A stretch of DNA of 35,890 bases from assembly GCA_028293375.1 (NCBI GenBank), contig JAQGOY010000251.1:1-35890 (forward strand), written 5' to 3'. The notes beneath the pieces were generated by a model, which worked only from the letters and a program-made list of their open reading frames with translations, was not told the DNA's origin and did not search any database. The position numbers were made by a program, and so were the translations under genes. This document shows, in pieces, positions 1 to 9,564 of this stretch (positions are counted from its first letter, which is position 1; every line of letters starts with the position of its first letter). This DNA is from Verrucomicrobiales bacterium. Its GTDB lineage: Bacteria > Verrucomicrobiota > Verrucomicrobiia > Limisphaerales > JAQGOY01.

Positions 1-126
1 GGTGGAGAAACTTCTTGGACCCCTGGGCGAGCGTCCGGACTCCGAACCAGACCCAGTCTGAGCAGACGTTGACAGGGCAAAGAGAGAGACAATCAGCAAG
101 TGAAGCACAATTGTGGCACGACGCAT
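1..126 (-). CDS. Exported protein, N-terminal fragment cut by window edge
   Basis: An open frame of 42 codons runs from an ATG at 126 off the left edge. It begins MRRATIVLHLLIVSLFALST and continues S-A-Q-T, which is a typical Sec signal peptide: two arginines, a hydrophobic core of about 14 residues, and a likely signal peptidase I site after Ser-Ala. A GGAAAG Shine-Dalgarno lies about 8 bases before the ATG and supports the start. The mature part seen is only Gly/Ser/Arg/Pro-rich, so no family can be named. It lies downstream of mutS on the same strand with a gap of about 200 bases and probably has its own promoter. Confidence 0.6.
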   Translation of the reverse strand, partial: MRRATIVLHLLIVSLFALSTSAQTGSGSESGRSPRGPRSFST

Positions 127-333
127 AAACTGAACTTTCCGCAGTCCAGCTTACAGAATGTGGGAACCGCACTATGCGGAATTCTTCAAGACTGGAACTG
201 AAACTAGTTATGCCCAACGGTGGCCCGGGTCAAGTTAATATAAGCTCGAGGAAACGATGGCGGTTGTAAGAATGGGTTTAGAAGCGACGTTTTCACCTGG
301 AATCAAACGGATTCCTGCACTGACGCAGCTTTA

Positions 334-2901
334 TCAAGAAAACAAGTCCAGCTGTGGAGCAGGCGCGAGGCTTTTCAACTTTTCACGTTCTGCTTTTTGT
401 CGGGAACTGTATTTTGTTTTTCCTTCAGGCGTGAGCTCGGAGTCCTCCAGATTTCTGAGGATTTCCTTCGCCCGTTCCAGCACGGTTTTAGGAACACCCG
501 CCAGCCTCGCGACCTGGATACCGTAACTTTTGTCAGTGCCACCTTCCACGATTTTACGAAGGAAAACGATTTGATCGTTCCATTCCCGGACAGCCACGTT
601 GAAGTTTTTGATTCGGGGCAGGCGTCCGGCCAGTTCTGTGAGCTCGTGATAATGCGTGGCGAAAAGAGTCTTGGCGCCCACCTGATGGTGGAGATGTTCG
701 ACAATGGACCACGCCAGGCTTAATCCATCAAAAGTGCTTGTGCCACGTCCAATTTCGTCCAGAATCACGAGGCTGCGCTGAGTGGCATTGTTGAGTATAT
801 TTGCGGTTTCGCTCATTTCCACCATGAAAGTGGACTGGCCCCGCGAAAGATCGTCACTCGCCCCGATACGGGTAAAAATTCGGTCGAGCAAATCGACTCT
901 GGCTTCCCGCGCGGGCAGGTAGGAACCGGTGTGGGCCAGAAGCGCAAGCAACGCCACCTGTCGAATATAGGTGCTTTTGCCTGCCATGTTTGGACCGGTG
1001 ATCAGGGCAATCTGTCGGGAGAGGAGATCCAACTCCACGTCATTGGGCACGAATCTATTTTCGCTGACTGCCTGGTCCAATACCGGATGCCGGCCATCAA
1101 CAATTTTCAGGACACCGTCAGTTCCGACCACCGGGCGGCAATAATTAAAAAGCAGAGCTGTCTCACCAAATGAGGAAAGAACATCCAGGTTCGAAAGGGC
1201 AATGGCGGTCCTCTGGATGGCTGGCATCTGACCAAGAATGGATTCGCGAACCCTTTGAAAAATTTCGTATTCGAGTTTGACGCTTCGTTCCTCGGCTCCG
1301 AGGATTTTCCCCTCCACCTCTTTTAAATCCGGCGTGATATACCGTTCGCCGTTGGCGACGGTTTGTTTGCGAGTGTAATGGGACGGAACCCGGTCGAGGT
1401 TTGATTTAGTGACCTCGATGAAATAGCCGAAGACGGAGTTGAACCTGATCTTAAGGGAAGTTATTCCCGTTTTTTCTATTTCTTCCTGTTGTAGTTTAGC
1501 AATCCATGTTTTGCCATCGCGGCTGGCATTGCGCAGTTCATCAAGCGACTGGTCGAACCCCTCCTGGATGACCCCGCCTTCCCGAATCGTCAAGGGAGGT
1601 TCAGCGATAATCGAGCGAGCGATCAAATCCGAAATCTCGGGATAAGTTCTGAGCTCTGCGAGCAATTCCAGGAGCAGTTCAGGGGGGCGATTTTCCGCTG
1701 ACGCATTTTCTTGAAGGAGCGAAGAGGTGAAATTCTGATTATTAGAAAGCAGTTCCTTGAGGGCTTCCTGCAGGGCAGGAAGTTGATCCAGGGCGTTGCG
1801 AAGCGCCTGGAGATCGCGTCCGTTAGCCGATCCAAAAGTGATTCTTCCGGTAATGCGTTCGAGGTCGCGCACTTCGCGCAGGAAATCACGAAATGATTTT
1901 AATAACTGGGGATGAGCGACCCATTGGGCAACGGCCTCCTGGCGGGCGTGGATGGGAGCTATCGACCCACAAGGTTGCGACAACCAGTCCCGAAGGCGGC
2001 GGGCACCCATGGGTGTCACGGTTCTATTCAGGACTCCAAAAAGAGAGGTGGCGTGGATGGAATCCTTGTGAGACGACTCCAGAATTTCCAGGTTGCGAAG
2101 GGTGGTGGAATCGATGGTTAAAAAATCAGAGCATTGATAACAGGTGAGGCGTGAGAGATGGGAAATATTTCTGCGGAGATGCTGGCTGAGATAATGCACC
2201 AACCCTCCTGCGGCGCCCGTGGCCGCATTCTTATTGCGTAAACCAAACCCGTCGAGCGACGCGACTTTGAAATGGTCGCGCAAAGTATAAAGAGCGGTTT
2301 CGGGAGCAAAAACCCAGTCGTCATAAGAACTGGCAATGCCGCCAATGGTCTGCAACAAAGTTTTTAGGAGATGGCTTTCTGCCGGATAAACGATTTCGGC
2401 AGGCCTTGCGCGTTCCAACTCGGCACGAATCGCCACTTCACCTTCGAGTTCAGTCACCTTGAAATCCCCGGTAGTCAAGTCGACCAGAGCCAGGCCGAAT
2501 AATTTTCCCATGGCATAGATTGCGGCCACGTAATTATTGGCTTCTGCGGTCAGCAACCGCTCATCGAAATGCGTGCCTGGCGAAAGAATTTGAGTCACCT
2601 CCCTTTTGACAAGTTGACCGGGGCGTGCTTCCTCCGTTTGATCGCAAATGGCGACTTTCCGGCCTGCCTTCAAAAGCTTGGCGATGTATCCGGGGGCGGC
2701 GTGATAGGGAATGCCGCACATGGGGACGAGCCCGCGGCGAGTGAGAGTGACATTAAGGATCTGGGCGCTTACCTGGGCGTCTTCGAAGAACATTTCGTAG
2801 AAATCGCCCAATCGAAAAAGCAGGACGGCATCACCCGGTAATTCGCCTTTGATTCGGCGATACTGAGACATCATGGGGGTCAATTGGGTTTCGGCAGCCA
2901 C
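334..2901 (-). CDS. mutS: DNA mismatch repair protein MutS
   Basis: Cytoplasmic ATPase that recognises base mismatches and small loops and recruits MutL. At 855 residues it has the usual MutS1 length. The N-terminal mismatch-binding domain carries the Phe-X-Glu wedge in GDFYEMF (about residues 32-38), which inserts at the mismatch and separates MutS1 from MutS2. The C-terminal ABC ATPase domain has the Walker A GPNMAGKST near residue 636, the Walker B region DEIGRGTST near 714 and FATHYHELT near 745. The chosen start gives MAAETQLTPMMSQYRR; the internal Met at residue 10 or 11 is an alternative. The start faces that of the beta-helix gene on the other strand, so the two share a short promoter region. 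Nothing is missing from the catalytic set. Confidence 0.97.
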   Translation of the reverse strand: MAAETQLTPMMSQYRRIKGELPGDAVLLFRLGDFYEMFFEDAQVSAQILNVTLTRRGLVPMCGIPYHAAPGYIAKLLKAGRKVAICDQTEEARPGQLVKREVTQILSPGTHFDERLLTAEANNYVAAIYAMGKLFGLALVDLTTGDFKVTELEGEVAIRAELERARPAEIVYPAESHLLKTLLQTIGGIASSYDDWVFAPETALYTLRDHFKVASLDGFGLRNKNAATGAAGGLVHYLSQHLRRNISHLSRLTCYQCSDFLTIDSTTLRNLEILESSHKDSIHATSLFGVLNRTVTPMGARRLRDWLSQPCGSIAPIHARQEAVAQWVAHPQLLKSFRDFLREVRDLERITGRITFGSANGRDLQALRNALDQLPALQEALKELLSNNQNFTSSLLQENASAENRPPELLLELLAELRTYPEISDLIARSIIAEPPLTIREGGVIQEGFDQSLDELRNASRDGKTWIAKLQQEEIEKTGITSLKIRFNSVFGYFIEVTKSNLDRVPSHYTRKQTVANGERYITPDLKEVEGKILGAEERSVKLEYEIFQRVRESILGQMPAIQRTAIALSNLDVLSSFGETALLFNYCRPVVGTDGVLKIVDGRHPVLDQAVSENRFVPNDVELDLLSRQIALITGPNMAGKSTYIRQVALLALLAHTGSYLPAREARVDLLDRIFTRIGASDDLSRGQSTFMVEMSETANILNNATQRSLVILDEIGRGTSTFDGLSLAWSIVEHLHHQVGAKTLFATHYHELTELAGRLPRIKNFNVAVREWNDQIVFLRKIVEGGTDKSYGIQVARLAGVPKTVLERAKEILRNLEDSELTPEGKTKYSSRQKAEREKLKSLAPAPQLDLFS

Positions 2902-3036
2902 GTTTGGAGCTTATTGTTGAAGCAAAAGGACACAAGAACAGAAAAACGATGGTGCGACGAGTGCGTAAAAATAGCGCAGCAACTTTTCAATTGCGGGGTT
3001 GTTAAATGGGAAAGTTCAGATAACAATTGTACCACC

Positions 3037-5052
3037 TTGAAACCGTTGCTAACTATCCTCAGAGGTGCTGTCCGGTGTCGCGCGACAGTGTTTATTTTTT
3101 CGTGTATAGCCATTCTTTCGGCACCCGTTCATGCGGATACAGTGGTGGCGGCAAACGATGCGGCTGGATTGATTTCCGCGGTCAACGCAGGAGGGAAAAT
3201 CACCTTTACTTCGGGAGGAACTTACACGGTTCCCCAAACACTATTTATCCGGAGAGACACCATTATCGATGGAAGCAGCGGGGCTACCGTAATTCGTGGG
3301 AGTGGCAGTAACCGCGTGTTTTATGTCGCCTCGGGGGTTCGCCTGACTTTGTTACAACTCTCGGTGAATAATGGCAAGGACCAGGTGGGTGGAGGAATCT
3401 ACAATGCCGGCACCGTTTATATGAGCAACTGCACCATGTCAGCGAACGTGGCAGCGGGAGTTGACGGGTTCGCGGGAGTCGCGGGAAGCACCAATGATTT
3501 CAGGAATAAAAATGGGCAAGGCGGTGCAGATGGATTGTCTGGATACGGAGGGGCGATTTTTAACCTGGGAGCTGTCCTCGGCACGAACGTTACCTTCGCT
3601 AACAATTCTGCCAGAGGCGGTGTGGGAGGGAGCGGAGGAGCTGGAGGGACGAATTCCACCTTTGGTGGGAATGGAGGTCGGGGGGGCAACGGCGGGTATG
3701 CTTTCGGTGGGGCGATTTTTAATTCAGGGTCCGTGCTTTTTTCGAACGCGTCTTTCAGCGGTAATTCTGCGATCAGTGGCAACGGTGGAACCAACGGCGC
3801 TGCGGGCCCGGGAGCATTTCCAGGAATAATGGGAGATGGCGGGCAGGGCGGCAGTGCGGGTGGTGGCGCCATATTTTCCAGTCGGTCATTGAAACTTTAT
3901 TCCTCAAGCCTGGTCGGAAATTCTGTGGTTGCAGGAAACACCCTGGGCGCCGCCCCAAACGTGAACGCGAAAGCGGGAGGTCTGGCGGTGGGAGGCGCAG
4001 TCTACAATACCGGCTCCCTGGCTTTTCTAAACTCAACGGTAGCAGGAAATTCAGCAACGGCCGGAAACGGTGGAAATGGCGCAGGAGGCTCTTTCCCACG
4101 TAATGGCGCGAAGGGGGGAGACGTTATTGGGGGAGGAATTTGTAACACTTATATCACAAGCCTTAGTTATTGCACTGTGGCGGCAAACCACCTTACCAAC
4201 GGAACGGGCGGGCTTGGAGGATCAGGCGCTTTTACAGGGAAAAACGGTTCCAACGGTTCGCTGCTTGGAGCAAATATCGCGAATGCTGCTGGTTATACCA
4301 TTATTGACGATACCATCGTGGCGTATCCACAAGGCGGTGGAGGAAACGTGTTCGGTTTGGTGGTTGATCGCGGATTCAATATTACCTCCGATCTCACCGG
4401 CCCGCTAGGTGCCAAGTCCCGCCGCAACCTGGATCCGCTTTTGAACAATATTGCTACTGTGTCAAGCAACCGCACAGCGATCATGTCGCCCAAGGCGAAC
4501 AGCCCGGCGAGGAACAGAGGCAATGCAGCAGGTGCTCCCAGCACCGATCAAATCGGTCAAATTCGCAATTTACCAGATATCGGAGCAGCGGAATATACTT
4601 TGTATTTTAACATCTCAGGATCAGTCACAGGGCCGACCCAGGCATCGGGCGGAGTCCAAATCAGGGTGGTTCGCAACACCCCCACACCCACGAATAGTTT
4701 CGCGATAACCGCGAGCGGCAATGGGCCATACACGATTAGTGGGTTGCTTCCGGGCAACTACACCCTCTCGGTCACCAACGCTGAATTGTTTCCAAAACAA
4801 ATTAACGTCGATATTATTAATAGCGACATTGCCGGTCAGAATTTCTCGACCAACAGTGTCACCGACACAAACATTATCAACATCGTGCCTGTTCCTACGG
4901 CGGCCATCGCACCAAGGGCGAACGGTGTGTGGAAGAAACCCACTGAAGCAATGCAGGACTCGACAGGGGGAAATTCGGAATCAGCGTCCAACCAGGAAGG
5001 ATTATTCGTGGCCGTCTTTACGCGGTTCCAACAAGGTCTCAATCGCCTTTAG
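3037..5052 (+). CDS. Exported Gly-rich beta-helix protein with choice-of-anchor Q motif
   Basis: Predicted secreted or surface beta-helix protein; substrate unknown. The frame is open from 2884, but that ATG would overlap mutS and place the signal peptide some 60 residues inside. A TTG at 3037 gives a basic start followed by the hydrophobic stretch VFIFSCIAILSAPVHA, so it is preferred; a GTG at 3088 is also possible. Domains for the 671-residue form: parallel beta-helix repeats with many GGAIFN/GGxGG turns (about 60-450), the choice-of-anchor Q signature with SPARNRG and DIGAAE (about 486-521), and a carboxypeptidase-regulatory-like beta-sandwich (about 523-600). The tail is Asn/Ser-rich with no sorting signal that I recognise. 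The Gly-Gly-Asn-Gly repeats resemble mycobacterial PE_PGRS only in composition. The last 51 bases overlap a convergent gene. Confidence 0.8.
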   Translation: MKPLLTILRGAVRCRATVFIFSCIAILSAPVHADTVVAANDAAGLISAVNAGGKITFTSGGTYTVPQTLFIRRDTIIDGSSGATVIRGSGSNRVFYVASGVRLTLLQLSVNNGKDQVGGGIYNAGTVYMSNCTMSANVAAGVDGFAGVAGSTNDFRNKNGQGGADGLSGYGGAIFNLGAVLGTNVTFANNSARGGVGGSGGAGGTNSTFGGNGGRGGNGGYAFGGAIFNSGSVLFSNASFSGNSAISGNGGTNGAAGPGAFPGIMGDGGQGGSAGGGAIFSSRSLKLYSSSLVGNSVVAGNTLGAAPNVNAKAGGLAVGGAVYNTGSLAFLNSTVAGNSATAGNGGNGAGGSFPRNGAKGGDVIGGGICNTYITSLSYCTVAANHLTNGTGGLGGSGAFTGKNGSNGSLLGANIANAAGYTIIDDTIVAYPQGGGGNVFGLVVDRGFNITSDLTGPLGAKSRRNLDPLLNNIATVSSNRTAIMSPKANSPARNRGNAAGAPSTDQIGQIRNLPDIGAAEYTLYFNISGSVTGPTQASGGVQIRVVRNTPTPTNSFAITASGNGPYTISGLLPGNYTLSVTNAELFPKQINVDIINSDIAGQNFSTNSVTDTNIINIVPVPTAAIAPRANGVWKKPTEAMQDSTGGNSESASNQEGLFVAVFTRFQQGLNRL

Positions 5053-5358
5053 AGATTTCTTGACCAGGGTGAGAATGGTGTCCGTTCTCTCCCCAAGTAC
5101 TCCCACCAGTTGGGTAACGTCCTGAATCGATTCCTGGGCCGGAGGAGTGGCCAGCACCTCGACATTACGAAGCACTTCACCGAGCGCCTGAATAAGTGCG
5201 CGCGAGCTGCGGGTATGTCCCAGGTAACTTTTGTCGATAATGGCCGCCACCTCTTCCAGGCTCACTGAACATCCGTGGAGGTCCTCGCCATAAATATGGG
5301 CGAGCACTTTTTCTGCAGTTTCCAACGCCATGCGTTCCGGACTTGTTTCAGAAGACAT
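5002..5358 (-). CDS. Small helical protein of unknown function
   Basis: Not recognised. The product is 118 residues, acidic and apparently all-helical, with no signal peptide or membrane segment. The N-terminal half has the phrase VSLEEVAAIIDKSY. The C-terminal half (from about residue 55) shows heptad-like Leu/Val/Ile spacing suggesting a coiled coil or helical bundle. Its composition looks like a real cytoplasmic protein rather than a shadow frame, and its N-terminal two thirds lie outside any other gene. It is last in a minus-strand run after the xylonate dehydratase and the SHOCT lipoprotein, with a 66-base gap. Its 3' end overlaps the convergent beta-helix gene by 51 bases. The Shine-Dalgarno is weak. 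Confidence 0.6.
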   Translation of the reverse strand: MSSETSPERMALETAEKVLAHIYGEDLHGCSVSLEEVAAIIDKSYLGHTRSSRALIQALGEVLRNVEVLATPPAQESIQDVTQLVGVLGERTDTILTLVKKSLKAIETLLEPRKDGHE

Positions 5359-5424
5359 AAATTCTTGAATTCCAGCTCTCCGCCTTGATTCACCGGGAGA
5401 ATGTATCGCGGAATTGGTCTGGGC

Positions 5425-5634
5425 TCAATGCCGGCCCAGGATCGTTTTCTTTTGGCTCTGGTAATCTTCTTCCGTGATAATGCCAGCATCTTTGGCTTTT
5501 TTCAGGTCTATTAATTCCTGGCCGCGCGTGGCGACGTTCTTATCGCTCCCGCTATTTCCAAGGGCAATAACGCACCCTGAAGTGGTGAGGAGTAAAGTCA
5601 ACGAAAGCAGGCTCAAGATATGTGATGTTTTCAT
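5425..5634 (-). CDS. Small SHOCT-domain lipoprotein
   Basis: The longer open frame starts upstream, but the ATG at 5634 gives a clean lipoprotein signal: MKTSHILSLLSLTLLLTTSG followed by Cys21 as the likely lipidated residue. After a short Gly/Ser/Asn linker comes a SHOCT motif at about residues 38-66 (LIDLKKAKDAGIITEEDYQS then QKKTIL). SHOCT is a roughly 30-residue helical module found at protein ends and thought to mediate oligomer or partner contacts. The product is only 69 residues, so the SHOCT module is essentially the whole mature protein. It starts 31 bases after the dehydratase stop on the same strand and may be co-transcribed. Role unknown. Confidence 0.72.
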   Translation of the reverse strand: MKTSHILSLLSLTLLLTTSGCVIALGNSGSDKNVATRGQELIDLKKAKDAGIITEEDYQSQKKTILGRH

Positions 5635-5665
5635 AATGTCGAAGGGGCAGCTAAGCGTTAATCGC

Positions 5666-7660
5666 CTATTTTTGCAAGCTTTCCGCTTTTTGCTTAGCAA
5701 TCGCAGCCTGGCCCACCTCGAGAATGGTGATGATTTTATCGGCATCATAAACACATCCCGCCCAACTTCCCCCGGATGCCTGCTGCAGGGCAGCCCAGAG
5801 CCGTGTATCGTCGGGCAACAATGGATGCGGCTTTAAACCAGGAAACATTTCACGGCTTTTTAACAGCTCCTCGGCCTGCTTCGAATCCAATGGCCCCTCT
5901 TTGACGCCGACTAAATCCAGCGAACCCAGGTTATTGTTTCCATCCACCACAATGCGGATGACGTCGCCATTTTGTATCCGGCCAATCGGCCCACCCGCCA
6001 GCGCTTCAGGCCCCACATGTCCAATACAGGCTCCTGTGGAGACACCGGAAAAGCGAGCGTCCGTGACCAGGGCCACATGTTTCCCAAACGGGAGGTGTTT
6101 CAATGCGCTGGTCACCTGATAGGTTTCCTCCATGCCGGTCCCGCAAGGGCCCCCACCTATCAGCACCATGATGTCGCCTGATTCTATTTGTTTATTTTTG
6201 ATAGCAAGTATAGCCTCCCGCTCGGAGGTGAATACTTTGGCGGGACCTTCAATCCGATAAACACCATCGGCACCCACCACAGCTGGATCGATGGCGGTGC
6301 TCTTGATCACTGCCCCTTCAGGGGCAATATTTCCTGTGGGAAAAGTAACCGTGGATGTGAGCCCTTTCGCTCTTGCTTTTTCGGGCGACATGATCACGTC
6401 CGATGGGTCAATTCCATCCCGTTCTTTCAGCAGTTTATGCAACGATTTTCTGCGTTCAGATGATTTCCACCATTCCAGATTCTCATCCAGAGTTTTGCCG
6501 GTGACGGTCAAAGCGCCCGTTTGCAGTAGTCCCAATTCGCGCAGATACAACATGACTTCCGGGACACCTCCAGCCATGAAAGCGAAAACAGTGGGATAGT
6601 AAACCGGCCCATTGGGAAGCACGCTAACCAGCCGGGGAACAGCACGATTGATTCGAATCCAGTCCTGAACAGTGGGCGGCTTAATTCCTGCGGCGTGAGC
6701 AATGGCAGGAATATGCAGCAGCAGGTTCGTTGATCCGCCAAACGCAGCGTGCACCACCATGGCGTTGTGAATGGCTTCATTGGTTAAAATTTTATTGAGC
6801 GAAGTTTTAGATTTCTCCAACTGGTTCAGGGCCTGTGCGGACGCCTTCGCCATGGCGAGCCAGATCGGTTCACCCGATGGAATCAGGGCCGTGTGAGGAA
6901 GACTCATGCCCAGAGCTTCTCCCACAACCTGGCTTGTAGCCGCGGTCCCGAGGAATTGACATCCTCCGCCAGCAGAACCGCAGGCCCGGCATCCTCGCTC
7001 TGCGGCTTCCTGCAGATTTACCATTCCATGGGAAAATCGCGCGCCAAGCGTCTGAACTGTGCCTGCATCTTCGGCATCTCTGGCAGGAAGGGTCACCCCG
7101 CCCGGAACAAGGATAGATGGAAGTTTGGAAACTCCTGCCAAAGCCATCATCATGGCAGGAAGTCCTTTGTCACACGTGGCAATTCCCATGACCCCTGAAC
7201 AAGTCGGCAATGATCGTATCAATCGACGCATCACAATGGCGGCGTCGTTGCGGTAAGGAAGGCTATCGAACATGCCTGTGGTCCCCTGTGTTCTACCATC
7301 GCAGGGGTCGGAACAGGTTGCACTGAATGGAAGCAATTTCAGGGATCGTAATTCTTCGGCAGCAGCCTTGACCAACAAACCTATTTCCCAGTGTCCGGTA
7401 TGAAATCCGAGGGCAGTTGGTCGCCCATCCGGCTCGCGCAGTCCTCCCTGGGTGCTCAGGATGAGCATTTGTTTACGAAGCATCTCGGCAGGATTCCACC
7501 CCATGCCGACGTTTTGGGTGAGTCCAAAAAGATCTCCGCTGGGGCGGTTCATGAGAAAATCTGCATCGATCGGCAGCGCGCCTGCGGGGCCTTCGCCCAA
7601 AGTGCGGGTATTCTCGACAAGGGGGGCAGGAAGCCCCAGCAGTTCATCCAGTGAAATCAT
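5666..7660 (-). CDS. yjhG: D-xylonate dehydratase, YjhG/YagF type (IlvD/Edd family)
   Basis: Dehydrates D-xylonate to 2-keto-3-deoxy-D-xylonate in the cytoplasm. At 664 residues it is longer than IlvD or Edd and matches the YjhG/YagF subgroup, whose wording it follows closely from memory: [12 protein letters not shown], GDGRPxALGYHTGHWE-like, [50 protein letters not shown] and [20 protein letters not shown]. Cys120, Cys163 and the Cys224/227/234 group include the expected Fe-S cluster and Mg ligands. The adjacent GntP-type transporter and the divergent FAH-family dehydratase and aldehyde dehydrogenase support pentonate use. Other aldonates cannot be excluded from sequence alone. The gene symbol denotes the subgroup, not proven orthology. 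Confidence 0.9.
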   Translation of the reverse strand: MISLDELLGLPAPLVENTRTLGEGPAGALPIDADFLMNRPSGDLFGLTQNVGMGWNPAEMLRKQMLILSTQGGLREPDGRPTALGFHTGHWEIGLLVKAAAEELRSLKLLPFSATCSDPCDGRTQGTTGMFDSLPYRNDAAIVMRRLIRSLPTCSGVMGIATCDKGLPAMMMALAGVSKLPSILVPGGVTLPARDAEDAGTVQTLGARFSHGMVNLQEAAERGCRACGSAGGGCQFLGTAATSQVVGEALGMSLPHTALIPSGEPIWLAMAKASAQALNQLEKSKTSLNKILTNEAIHNAMVVHAAFGGSTNLLLHIPAIAHAAGIKPPTVQDWIRINRAVPRLVSVLPNGPVYYPTVFAFMAGGVPEVMLYLRELGLLQTGALTVTGKTLDENLEWWKSSERRKSLHKLLKERDGIDPSDVIMSPEKARAKGLTSTVTFPTGNIAPEGAVIKSTAIDPAVVGADGVYRIEGPAKVFTSEREAILAIKNKQIESGDIMVLIGGGPCGTGMEETYQVTSALKHLPFGKHVALVTDARFSGVSTGACIGHVGPEALAGGPIGRIQNGDVIRIVVDGNNNLGSLDLVGVKEGPLDSKQAEELLKSREMFPGLKPHPLLPDDTRLWAALQQASGGSWAGCVYDADKIITILEVGQAAIAKQKAESLQK

Positions 7661-7765
7661 AATAGAAAAACAACGGGCCCGAAACCAAACGTCCCAACGG
7701 TAAGGCTATTGAACAGATATAACCTCCTCAAGTCCAATCCATGAAGTGCGGGTCCGGAGCGGGTG

Positions 7766-9130
7766 TTAGTGATGAAACAAACGCACCACCTGATCCAGGA
7801 CGAAGCAAAAAATCAATCCAGTGGTCGCGGTGGTAGTTTCCACGACGGTCCAGGTTCGGAGAGTCTGAGCAACAGTCATGTTGAAATACTCCTTCACAAA
7901 CCAGAAACCACTGTCATTGACATGGGATAAAATGAGAGAACCGGCACCCATGGCGATGATGACCACTTCCACGTTGGTGCCAGGAGTTGCCGCGACGATG
8001 GGAGCGATGATTCCCGCTGCAGCAGTGATTGCCACGGTAGCAGAGCCGGTAGCAATGCGAATCATACAGGCGACGACCCAACCCAAAAAGAGAGGAGGTA
8101 AATGAGTCTTTTTGGCGACGGCAGCGATGGCATTGCCCACGCCGCTGTCCTGGAGGACCTGGTTGAAACCTCCCCCAGCTCCAACGACGAGGAGCACCAC
8201 AGCAACAGGCCCCAGGCATTCATCACAAAACTTCAACACCTGTTCTTTGTTGAACCCGCGGCTAAAACCAAAAGCATAAAAAGCAGCAAAAACCCCTAGT
8301 AACATGGCGATTAACGGATTGCCAAAGAACTGTGCCAGTTGTTTCGGCAAGCCTTCGTCATGGATTACCAGATCTGCGATGGTCGCGGCCATCATCAGGA
8401 TAACCGGCAGGAGCATGGTAATAATGGTGGTCCAAAATCCTGGAAGCACGCGGGAGGTATCCCGAGTTTTCAGAGATTTGGCCATTTCGCTCGGTTCGAG
8501 TTTGATATTTCTGGCGAGTAAACGCCCGATCATGGGACCGGAAACCATTGCAGTGGGCAGTCCCACGAGGAGACCAAACATGATGGTCAAGCCGGTATTC
8601 GCATTGAGAGCCTTGACGGCGGCCATGGGCCCCGGGTGAGGAGGAACCATGCCGTGCATGGAGGAGAGACCAGCGAGAATGGGGACGCCGACATAGACCA
8701 GGCTAAGATTGGTTTTCCGGGCAATGGTAAAAAAAATGGGAAACAAGATAACGAAACCCACGTTAAAAAAAACGGAGACACCTATCAGGTAAGCGAGGGC
8801 CATCATGGTCCAGTGGATGTTTTTCACCCCACCGATCTTGATCAGCCTGTCTGCCACCACCTCCGCACCTCCGGATTCCGATAAAAATTTTCCAACAATG
8901 GTTCCGAACCCGACAATCATGGCAATGCCCCCGAGGATTTTACCGACCCCATTTTGAAAACTGACAGCCACGGTCGGAAGGGGCATGCCGGTAGTGATTC
9001 CAACAAACAGCGAGGCGATGACAAGGGCGACGAAACTATTTACTTTCAGGAACGCCACCATGACGATGAGGCCAATGACTCCTAAAAAGGCAAACAGCAA
9101 CAACATGGTGTTGTGTGAGGTATCGGGCAT
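7766..9130 (-). CDS. Gluconate/sugar-acid:H+ symporter, GntP family
   Basis: Inner-membrane permease of the GntP family, which imports gluconate and related sugar acids with protons. The product is hydrophobic throughout, about 454 residues with 12 or more predicted membrane segments, matching the family's usual 440-460. Family phrases are visible: an N-terminal helix followed by LKVNSFVALVIASL, then GFGTIVGKFLSESGGAE, SVFFNVGFVILFPI, and the strongly conserved GLSSMHGMVPPHPGPMAAV. Near the C-terminus are ATGSATVAITAAAGI and ILSHVNDSGFW, also conserved in GntP proteins. The frame opens at a TTG (9139), but the ATG at 9130 is more natural. It lies 105 bases upstream of the xylonate dehydratase on the same strand, so xylonate or another pentonate is the likely substrate (inference). 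Confidence 0.93.
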   Translation of the reverse strand: MPDTSHNTMLLLFAFLGVIGLIVMVAFLKVNSFVALVIASLFVGITTGMPLPTVAVSFQNGVGKILGGIAMIVGFGTIVGKFLSESGGAEVVADRLIKIGGVKNIHWTMMALAYLIGVSVFFNVGFVILFPIFFTIARKTNLSLVYVGVPILAGLSSMHGMVPPHPGPMAAVKALNANTGLTIMFGLLVGLPTAMVSGPMIGRLLARNIKLEPSEMAKSLKTRDTSRVLPGFWTTIITMLLPVILMMAATIADLVIHDEGLPKQLAQFFGNPLIAMLLGVFAAFYAFGFSRGFNKEQVLKFCDECLGPVAVVLLVVGAGGGFNQVLQDSGVGNAIAAVAKKTHLPPLFLGWVVACMIRIATGSATVAITAAAGIIAPIVAATPGTNVEVVIIAMGAGSLILSHVNDSGFWFVKEYFNMTVAQTLRTWTVVETTTATTGLIFCFVLDQVVRLFHH

Positions 9131-9172
9131 GCAAAACAACTAGAAGAATTGGCCTGACATAAAAAGGAAAAT

Positions 9173-9484
9173 CTACTCCAGCAAGCTGGTCTTTACTTTT
9201 TTTGGGTAAAACCGTCCCGCAATAATTCCCCACAAAAGGCTGGTGACCAGGGCAAGTCCGGAATTTAACCAACGATTATTCTCGGCAACCGGGAGCAGGC
9301 TGCGCAAGACCCCTTTAGGAATTAGTAAAATTCGTTGAAGCCAATTGCAGCAAACGATTACAAAATCCAGGAAAGTGATGGAGGGAGGCAAATGGGCGAT
9401 TAAAAAGACAAACCCCTCCAAAAGCTGAACTATGAGGAAATGCAAAATGGCGAAGCAGACAGCTCGTTTCCAGGTAAAAACCAT
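9173..9484 (-). CDS. Small integral membrane protein, function unknown
   Basis: Not recognised. The product is 103 residues, with two or three hydrophobic segments (about 7-30, 38-58 and 72-92) and a basic C-terminal tail (FYPKKVKTSLLE), suggesting an inner-membrane protein with a cytoplasmic C-terminus. The frame begins with an ATG close to a TGGA sequence. It is first in the minus-strand run before the GntP transporter, with a gap of about 40 bases, and it faces the aldehyde dehydrogenase gene across about 80 bases that must hold both promoters. Co-transcription suggests a link to sugar-acid uptake, but nothing in its sequence shows this. Confidence 0.55.
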   Translation of the reverse strand: MVFTWKRAVCFAILHFLIVQLLEGFVFLIAHLPPSITFLDFVIVCCNWLQRILLIPKGVLRSLLPVAENNRWLNSGLALVTSLLWGIIAGRFYPKKVKTSLLE

Positions 9485-9564
9485 TTCCAGAACGCTGGCA
9501 GACAGTTTCGCACCATAAAAGTTTTTATTTCCTGAACTGGCCGTTCGTGGTCTGCTTTTCAGTC

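Noticed and set aside
2884-3036. N-terminal extension of the beta-helix protein from the ATG at 2884
   Set aside because: The 51 extra residues are charged and Cys-rich, would bury the signal peptide and overlap mutS.
3417-3872. A 151-codon Pro-rich open frame opposite the beta-helix gene
   Set aside because: The proline runs are simply the reverse reading of Gly-rich codons; there is no start signal or independent feature.
3400-4260. CRISPR or tandem DNA repeat, suggested by the recurring GGxGG coding
   Set aside because: The repetition is at the protein level with irregular spacing. There are no identical direct repeats with unique spacers.
9515-9528. AT-rich inverted repeat ATAAAAGTTTTTAT between the divergent sugar-acid genes
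   Set aside because: It has only A and T in the arms and no central spacing, so it is too weak to call an operator.
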